DNA of 12,425 nt from an uncultured Aliarcobacter sp. (lineage in GTDB: Bacteria; Campylobacterota; Campylobacteria; Campylobacterales; Arcobacteraceae): contig CANRCH010000041.1 in NCBI GenBank assembly GCA_947629065.1, positions 1-12,425 of the forward strand, written 5' to 3'. This document shows, one piece after another, positions 7,661-12,425 of the stretch; the first letter of the stretch is position 1, and each line of letters starts with the position of its first letter. The translations under genes were made by a program, and so were the position numbers. The notes beneath the pieces are model-generated. The model was given only the letters and a program-made list of their open reading frames with translations. It did no database searches and was not told the origin of the DNA.

Positions 7661-7673
7661 AATAGACTCCAGT

Positions 7674-7698
7674 CATATAAGTTATTATTATTTATATG
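7674..7698. promoter_or_regulatory. Short inverted repeat / possible internal promoter before the peroxidase gene
   Basis: The 39-base gap before the peroxidase gene contains CATATAA (7674-7680) and its exact reverse complement TTATATG (7692-7698), separated by 11 bases. Read leftward the gap also holds several TATAAA/TATAAT-like -10 candidates. It could be a separate promoter with a small operator, making the peroxidase and c-di-GMP genes a sub-operon. In such AT-rich DNA a 7-bp match may also be chance. Confidence 0.3.
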
Positions 7699-7699
7699 T

Positions 7700-8515
7700 T
7701 TATTTTATTTTATCTAAAATTATTTTAAACTCTTCATTAAAACAGCAGTTATGTGAAGCATTTACTATTTTATAAGAAATATTTTTTTTATTGTAAAACT
7801 TATTATAGTATGAAAAAAATATCTCTTTTGGAACTATTTCATCACTATTTCCTATTAGATGAAACTGCTTTGTAAGTTCTAAACTAGAAGTCATTTCACT
7901 TGGATTTAATGATCCTTCAAGTGGTGAAATATTATGAAGTTTTGTCCATTTTTGTGTATCTAAATTTCCAGCAATTGTAACAAGATTTTCTATATCATCT
8001 CTTTTACTAGCAAGTAAAGCTACAACTGCTCCACCACCTGAAAACCCTATAAGGTTAAATTTTTCTATTGATTTTTTATCTTTTAATATATTTAAAACCT
8101 CATCAAAACTAGATATAACTTCTTTTGAAAATCTTTTGTTTGTCCAATACTCAACACTACAAGAATTGGAATTTATATATTGACAAGGTCTTGCAATATA
8201 GATTTTACAAGATTTATCATCTTTTAAAAGTTCTAAGAAATTTTGATTTATTGGAGTTGGATTTGATGAAACTGTTGTTTTATTAAGCCAAGCTAAACCA
8301 TCACCCTCTATATAAATATTTGCCTGTTTACAAGAGAGATTTTTATCTTCAATTATATAGTGATTAAAATAGCTTGAACTTATTATTTTTACTTCTAAGT
8401 TGTTCTGTTTTGCAAAATTATTTGCATTTTGAATTCTATTTTCTACACTTAAATTTTTATTTGAACAAGCTGTAAAAAACAGTATGAAAAAAGAAGCTAA
8501 TAAATATTTAATCAT
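7700..8515 (-). CDS. Lipoprotein alpha/beta-hydrolase, function unknown
   Basis: 271-residue predicted lipoprotein. The signal peptide ends in FTAC, giving lipidated Cys17. The body has an alpha/beta-hydrolase layout: IYIEGDGLAW (67-76, strand and probable oxyanion loop), IARPCQY (107-113), nucleophile elbow GFSGGGA (157-163) with Ser159, TIAGNLD (180-186), a likely acid in GNSDEIVP (222-229, Asp225) and His255 in ASHNCCF. These blocks recall a widespread uncharacterised family of bacterial hydrolase-like lipoproteins; this is memory, not a search. The mature part has six further cysteines (62, 103, 111, 119, 257, 258), so disulfides are likely. The substrate is unknown; an esterase, lipase or peptidase acting on envelope material is possible. 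ATG at 8515 overlaps the stop of the parvulin-like gene (ATGA), indicating translational coupling to the autotransporter unit. Confidence 0.85.
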   Translation of the reverse strand: MIKYLLASFFILFFTACSNKNLSVENRIQNANNFAKQNNLEVKIISSSYFNHYIIEDKNLSCKQANIYIEGDGLAWLNKTTVSSNPTPINQNFLELLKDDKSCKIYIARPCQYINSNSCSVEYWTNKRFSKEVISSFDEVLNILKDKKSIEKFNLIGFSGGGAVVALLASKRDDIENLVTIAGNLDTQKWTKLHNISPLEGSLNPSEMTSSLELTKQFHLIGNSDEIVPKEIFFSYYNKFYNKKNISYKIVNASHNCCFNEEFKIILDKIK

Positions 8516-9228
8516 TTAAAAAACTTATTTATCTCTTTATTTAAGGCATTTTGTTTTGCAAGATTTACTAATGCATCTTGACTCTCTTCAAAAGTGGCTT
8601 GCCTGCTTGGAACTATTTTTTCAATATATATTATTTGAGTTCCTAATTCTTGCATATTTACTTTAAATACATCGCCCTCTTTTTTACCTTTTAAAGCCTC
8701 TTTTATTTGAGAATTTAGTCTATTTTCATCTGTTAATGGTAGTAATCCATCACTGTTTTTTGAAGCTGTATCATTTGAAACTGATCTTACAAACTTGATA
8801 AAACTATCTTTTTTTGCTTTATTGTCTTTTACTAAATCTAGTTTACTCAAAATCATATCTGCATTTTTCTCATAATTTACTAAGATATTTCTAAGCTCAT
8901 ATTTTGGAAGTAATATTGGGTTTTGCTCTCTATAAAGCTCTTGTAATTCCTCATTTGTTGGCTTATAAGTAGCTATAAACTTCTTTTTCCAAATATCTAT
9001 AATTAATAGATTTTTTGCTACAAAATAGTCACCATCATTTTTTAAAACACCTGTTTCAATAGTTTTTGCCATTGTTTTTATACTATTGTACTCATTTAAA
9101 AGTTTTTGTTTTGTTTGATGATCTTGTGCTTCAAAGTCTGCACCATATTTACTTGCAACATAAGAGTTTATCTCATTTGAAAAAGCGATTCCACCTAATA
9201 TTAATAAACCAAAAAATATTTTATTCAT
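8512..9228 (-). CDS. Periplasmic PpiC/SurA-like (parvulin-fold) protein, probably non-catalytic
   Basis: 238-residue exported protein with signal peptide MNKIFFGLLILGGIAFS. A helical N-terminal segment (20-105) precedes a parvulin-like domain (about 108-207): ELRNILVNYEKNAD (111-124), FIKFVRSVSND (143-153), the SDGLLPLT loop (159-166), IKEALKGKKEGDV (175-187) and LGTQIIYIEKI (195-205). A C-terminal helix ends the protein. This order matches PpiC/SurA/PrsA rotamases. The usual His of the H-I-L-V strand is Asn114, and the His of the closing G-x-H-I-I strand appears to be Gln198, so prolyl isomerase activity is doubtful and a chaperone role more likely. GGAGAG lies 6 bases before the ATG. It starts 14 bases after the autotransporter gene, suggesting that it escorts the autotransporter across the periplasm (inference). 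The family call is by eye. Confidence 0.8.
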   Translation of the reverse strand: MNKIFFGLLILGGIAFSNEINSYVASKYGADFEAQDHQTKQKLLNEYNSIKTMAKTIETGVLKNDGDYFVAKNLLIIDIWKKKFIATYKPTNEELQELYREQNPILLPKYELRNILVNYEKNADMILSKLDLVKDNKAKKDSFIKFVRSVSNDTASKNSDGLLPLTDENRLNSQIKEALKGKKEGDVFKVNMQELGTQIIYIEKIVPSRQATFEESQDALVNLAKQNALNKEINKFFK

Positions 9229-9242
9229 TCTTTACTCTCCAC

Positions 9243-12200
9243 TTAAAAACTCAATCCAAAACTAACATTTGCACCATAAGCTCTATATTTTCCATCTTTA
9301 CTTCTATCATAAGTTGCATCTAAAATTATGCTTGAATTATTTGTAATTCTTGCTTCGATTCCAGTTCCAACACTATATATTGTTTTATGTAAATCTTGAT
9401 GTGGAGTTGAGAACTTACTTCCACCTCCAACAAATTGTGCTTTTACATCTTTATTTTTATGATTAAAATTATTTGTAACGCTTGCACTTAAATGTGGAAT
9501 AATTAAGGCATTTTCAAGCTCTATTCTTCCAGTTAATTTTGCTCCAATTTCAGCACTTGTTGTATTTAAATTAACTGCATCAACTTTTAGTGCATCATTT
9601 TGATATTTGCTTCCTTTTTCTTGATATGCTTTTTGTTTATAAATGCTATGTTCAACTGCAACATAAGGTGTAATATATGAGCCATCATCTATTGGTAAAT
9701 TTAGACCTGTTTCAACTCTAGCACTAAGTTCTTGAGCTTTAATTTTAGAGCTTAACTTCCCTGAATTTGCCTCTCTACTTGAATCTGTTTCATGATGAGC
9801 AAAACTTACATTAGCATCAACATAAGCTAATCCAAACTCACTTGAACCATAAATTGTTCCTCTATATGATTTTGTATCATCATCACCTCTATTTTGAGTA
9901 ACTTTTGTATCAAAATATGAAGCACTAATTCCAAAGATTACATCATCGCCTACAACTTTATCAATTCCAGCTGTTGCTCCATAACTTTTTGTTTTATATC
10001 CATCATAAGATTTAACTGCATCTTGTGTTGCTTTTGCATAACTTGCTTTTATCCATAGAGTTGAATCTCCTACATCATAATAGTAGTCATCACCTGAATT
10101 ATACCCTGTAAATGTAGGGCTATTATCAACTGCATAAGCTAATCTATCTTCAAAAATATCTCTTCTAATATCAGCAATTCTGCTTGATACCATCTCATTT
10201 GAAACTTTTGATACATTCATAGCACTTTGAACTGTTGCATTATTCGCTTTTGGTGCTAGTTTTCTTTGAATATCTATCATTTGAGCTTTTTTCTCATCTG
10301 TAATTGTAATTCCACCCTCAAGATACTCTAAATCTCTAATAATATCAGCTAAAGCATCCTCTCTTTTATTCCCATTTGCATAACCTGCAAGTGATTGTGA
10401 AGCACCATTTGAGTAGTCATTTCCAATTTCAGATTTTACTATATATAGATCTTCTGGTCTATAATCATCTCCACCTGTTCTATCAGCTTTCAATACAAGA
10501 TTAGTTCCATCACTTATAATTACTGAATCTATAATGCTATTATCACTTACAAGCCCATTTTTTTCATTTCCAATATAGTTTGTTAATATATCATTGTTTG
10601 TTTCTATAAGGTTATATTGACCTTTTCCTTCCCAAGTACCATCGTAATCTATATGAAACTTAGTATCTTTATCTAAGGCTAAACTATCTGCAGTTATTTT
10701 TCCTGAATTTCCACTTTCTTGTGCATTACCCTTTAAATCATCAGTATGTACTTTATAGTTTAATTGGCTATTCTCACCTAAAACTAACTCGCCATCTATA
10801 TCTATTTTATTATCATTAATATTTAGATTTGAATTATTATTTATATATACATTTCCACCAAATTTTGTATTATTATCAAAAGAGATTTTTGAACTATTTT
10901 CACCATTCCCAATAATAGTATTTTGTGCGTAGATATCTTTATCTATTTTTTGATTGAAATCACCCTCTTTTAAGCTTCCAAAAACAACATTTCTAAGAAG
11001 ATAATCTTTTGTTCCTATATTATTATTTAATTCTGTTTCGCCTTCAAAAATAATATTTCCTTTTCCATCTGTGTTAGTAGTTATAGCTTTTGAAATACTT
11101 TTTCCATCTGCAATATTTACAATACCATCTTCTGAAAAATTAAGATTTGAATATAAATTCCCATCTAAATTTACAACTCCATTTCCTATAATGTCTAGTT
11201 TATCTTTTATATATATATCTTCAAGAAAACTTACAGCTTTTCCACTATTTCCAGCCTCTATATTTTTAAATGTTGAAGTTCCAGAGTTTTTATCACCTAA
11301 AACTCTACTTATTGTTGAATCTCCATTAAGTTTTAGTGTTGCATTATTTGCATTTTCAAAAGAAATTCCATCTTCATCTATATTTATTCCATCTGCTAAC
11401 TCTAGTTTTCCTGATTTATTTTTAAAATCCACTAATGAGTCAAACTCTTTATTTAAAACTATATTTCCATCTCCTAGGAAGTTCAATCTATCTGCAAATA
11501 TATCTTCATTGAATACAACTTTATCTCCATTATTTCCAGCACTTATACTTGATAGTTTTTTATCATTTTGAGCTAATTGAGCATTAACAATAGATGAGCT
11601 ATTAAAAATAACGTCACCTTGTCCATCTTGATCTGTTTCTATTAATATTTTATCATCATTTAATGCATATAAATCTGCATTATCCAAAACTAAAGTTGCA
11701 TTATTTTGTAAATTAATTCTATCCGCATAAATATCTCTATGAATATATAAACCATCATCTGGAACAATTTCTCCACCCTTATTTTGGTGATTTTTTGTAT
11801 TTACATTTAAAGTTCCTAAAACTATATTTCCACTATCATTTTCATCTATAGTTTTTCCTAAACTTCCACCACCTTCATAATTTATAGTTCCATTTATATT
11901 TGAATTAACACTACCAATTATACTTTTTCCATCTTTTACATTTACAACTGCATCTGTATCTTGAAAATTTATACTTCCTATTAAATCACCATTTAAATTT
12001 GCAACTGCATTATCTAAAAATAGTAAGTTTGTCTTAGTATTTCCACTGTTTTGATTAAAGTTTACAGTTGCACTATTTATTGAAGTTAAATTTGAAAATA
12101 TACCATTTTTAAAGTTTACAACTTTATCTTCATCACCTAATATATTTATACTATTTATTTTATTTATATTTGAATATATATCTGCATTTTCTAAAATATT

Positions 12201-12425
12201 TAAAGTTCCCTTATTTTCATCTATTGAAGAGATGTTTTCTACATTTAAATTTGCATTATCACTTAAATTTAAAACCCCATCATCATTGAAAACTATAGAT
12301 TCTCCATTAAGCTCTTTTTCTATATTCAATGTTCCTAAGTCAATATGCGTATTTGTTGCTGATGATATATCTTTTAAAGTTATTTTTCCACTATTTACAT
12401 TTAAATTTTCAGTTGTAATATTTGC
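9243..12425 (-). CDS. Type Va autotransporter, N-terminus beyond the window
   Basis: The frame stays open to the right edge, giving 1060 visible residues; the signal peptide and start lie outside. The TTG at 12329 is internal, since 32 further sense codons of the same style precede it. Residues 1 to about 725 (numbered from the edge) are an Asn/Asp/Gly-rich, cysteine-free passenger of short strand-forming units, as in beta-helix passengers. Residues about 735-770 form the linker helix (NEMVSSRIADIRRDIFEDRL). Residues about 789-1060 (bases 9246-10061) are the outer-membrane barrel, beginning LWIKASYAK and ending in VSFGLSF with the terminal Phe used by the BAM complex. The barrel should export the passenger to the cell surface. 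I see no protease triad or other catalytic motif, so an adhesin or aggregation factor is plausible but unproven. It is the first visible gene of a leftward run with the parvulin-like and lipoprotein genes. Confidence 0.93.
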   Translation of the reverse strand, partial: ANITTENLNVNSGKITLKDISSATNTHIDLGTLNIEKELNGESIVFNDDGVLNLSDNANLNVENISSIDENKGTLNILENADIYSNINKINSINILGDEDKVVNFKNGIFSNLTSINSATVNFNQNSGNTKTNLLFLDNAVANLNGDLIGSINFQDTDAVVNVKDGKSIIGSVNSNINGTINYEGGGSLGKTIDENDSGNIVLGTLNVNTKNHQNKGGEIVPDDGLYIHRDIYADRINLQNNATLVLDNADLYALNDDKILIETDQDGQGDVIFNSSSIVNAQLAQNDKKLSSISAGNNGDKVVFNEDIFADRLNFLGDGNIVLNKEFDSLVDFKNKSGKLELADGINIDEDGISFENANNATLKLNGDSTISRVLGDKNSGTSTFKNIEAGNSGKAVSFLEDIYIKDKLDIIGNGVVNLDGNLYSNLNFSEDGIVNIADGKSISKAITTNTDGKGNIIFEGETELNNNIGTKDYLLRNVVFGSLKEGDFNQKIDKDIYAQNTIIGNGENSSKISFDNNTKFGGNVYINNNSNLNINDNKIDIDGELVLGENSQLNYKVHTDDLKGNAQESGNSGKITADSLALDKDTKFHIDYDGTWEGKGQYNLIETNNDILTNYIGNEKNGLVSDNSIIDSVIISDGTNLVLKADRTGGDDYRPEDLYIVKSEIGNDYSNGASQSLAGYANGNKREDALADIIRDLEYLEGGITITDEKKAQMIDIQRKLAPKANNATVQSAMNVSKVSNEMVSSRIADIRRDIFEDRLAYAVDNSPTFTGYNSGDDYYYDVGDSTLWIKASYAKATQDAVKSYDGYKTKSYGATAGIDKVVGDDVIFGISASYFDTKVTQNRGDDDTKSYRGTIYGSSEFGLAYVDANVSFAHHETDSSREANSGKLSSKIKAQELSARVETGLNLPIDDGSYITPYVAVEHSIYKQKAYQEKGSKYQNDALKVDAVNLNTTSAEIGAKLTGRIELENALIIPHLSASVTNNFNHKNKDVKAQFVGGGSKFSTPHQDLHKTIYSVGTGIEARITNNSSIILDATYDRSKDGKYRAYGANVSFGLSF
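10917..11738 (-). repeat. Recurring D-I-Y/F-A-D-R-L passenger repeat, four copies
   Basis: A protein repeat recurs in the autotransporter passenger: RDIYADRINL (codons from 11738), EDIFADRLNF (from 11507), EDIYIKDKLD (from 11222) and KDIYAQNTII (from 10940). The spacings are 77, 95 and 94 codons. The middle pair sits in longer matching units at 11379-11546 and 11094-11261, each opening I-x-A-G-N-[NS]-G and closing with I-x-I or L-A-D-G. The DNA copies are diverged, so these are old duplications conserved at protein level rather than recombining DNA repeats. Confidence 0.65.
10962..11174 (-). repeat. Passenger repeat copy B (pairs with 11799-12002)
   Basis: Second copy of the unit described at 11799-12002. 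The D-G-K-S-I block and the strand pairs on either side are conserved in order. It partly overlaps the end of one of the D-I-Y/F repeat units, showing that the passenger is built from nested, related rungs. Confidence 0.6.
11799..12002 (-). repeat. Passenger repeat copy A (pairs with 10962-11174)
   Basis: This segment encodes a unit starting ANLNGDLIGSINF and running through VNVKDGKSIIG, INYEGGGSLGKTI and IVLGTLNVN. It aligns with a second unit at 10962-11174: VNLDGNLYSNLNF, VNIADGKSISK, IIFEGETELNNNIG, VVFGSLKEG. The two are about 830 bases apart. They suggest an ancestral internal duplication in the passenger, with several intervening strands inserted or diverged. Confidence 0.6.

Noticed and set aside
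7653..7676. Seven-codon ATG...TAA frame overlapping the peroxidase start (possible leader peptide)
   Set aside because: No Shine-Dalgarno upstream, out of frame with the peroxidase, and such tiny frames are common in AT-rich gaps.
9066..9323. Plus-strand open frame across the autotransporter/parvulin-like junction
   Set aside because: Antisense to two real genes, no ribosome-binding site noted, and low-complexity content.
11071..11571. Plus-strand open frame of about 166 codons opposite the autotransporter
   Set aside because: Antisense shadow of the repetitive passenger; Ser/Pro/Phe-rich composition is what the reverse complement of Asn/Asp/Gly codons gives.
10917..12002. Passenger repeats as a CRISPR or DNA-level tandem array
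   Set aside because: Similarity is only at protein level; DNA copies differ and there is no constant repeat with unique spacers.
12327..12329. TTG as start of the autotransporter
   Set aside because: The same frame continues without a stop to the window edge in the same repeat style, and there is no signal peptide after this codon, so it is internal.

Overview
The window is AT-rich (roughly a quarter to 30% G+C by eye). It looks chromosomal and comes from a Gram-negative bacterium: it encodes an outer-membrane autotransporter barrel, two lipoproteins, a parvulin-like periplasmic protein and a di-haem cytochrome c peroxidase. Codon usage, strong A/T-ending codon bias and the block rny - 5-FTHF cyclo-ligase / divergent tlpA-like thioredoxin - ftsY point to Campylobacterota. 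As I recall it, unverified here, Campylobacter jejuni has the same neighbourhood (Cj1206c-Cj1209). An Arcobacter-type organism (Arcobacteraceae) is my best guess, but species cannot be fixed by reading alone. I saw no tRNA, rRNA, CRISPR, insertion sequence or phage gene, and no gene-free stretch longer than about 65 bases.

Layout. (1) 1-1854, minus strand: a two-gene unit, 5-formyltetrahydrofolate cyclo-ligase followed 4 bases later by ribonuclease Y, whose C-terminus lies off the left edge. (2) 1855-1916: a 62-base divergent promoter region with a perfect 11-bp inverted repeat. (3) 1917-4289, plus strand: TlpA-like thioredoxin lipoprotein, ftsY (GTG start) and a one-pass membrane protein with an acidic linker and a TonB/TolA-like C-terminus (TTG start). 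(4) About 4274-4312: a hairpin at the convergent junction, where the two opposing genes overlap by 8 bases; it can end transcription from both sides. (5) 4282-12425, minus strand, listed in transcription order: a large autotransporter (N-terminus off the right edge), a PpiC/SurA-like periplasmic protein, a lipoprotein alpha/beta-hydrolase, a cytochrome c peroxidase (TTG start) and a DAHL-like/PAS/GGDEF/EAL signalling protein.

How the genes may work together. The first two blocks are core functions: RNA turnover, folate salvage, thiol redox and SRP-receptor targeting. The third block is more accessory. The autotransporter, parvulin-like protein and lipoprotein hydrolase are packed tightly (14-base gap, then an ATGA overlap). 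This suggests a surface-protein module in which the parvulin-like protein helps passage of the autotransporter through the periplasm; that is inference. A 39-base gap then precedes the peroxidase, and the c-di-GMP gene overlaps the peroxidase by 20 bases, so these last two are probably translated together. The least routine observations are the probable loss of both conserved histidines in the parvulin-like protein, the ftsY-linked TonB-like protein, the divergent inverted repeat, and the peroxidase/c-di-GMP coupling. None of these proves a new system.
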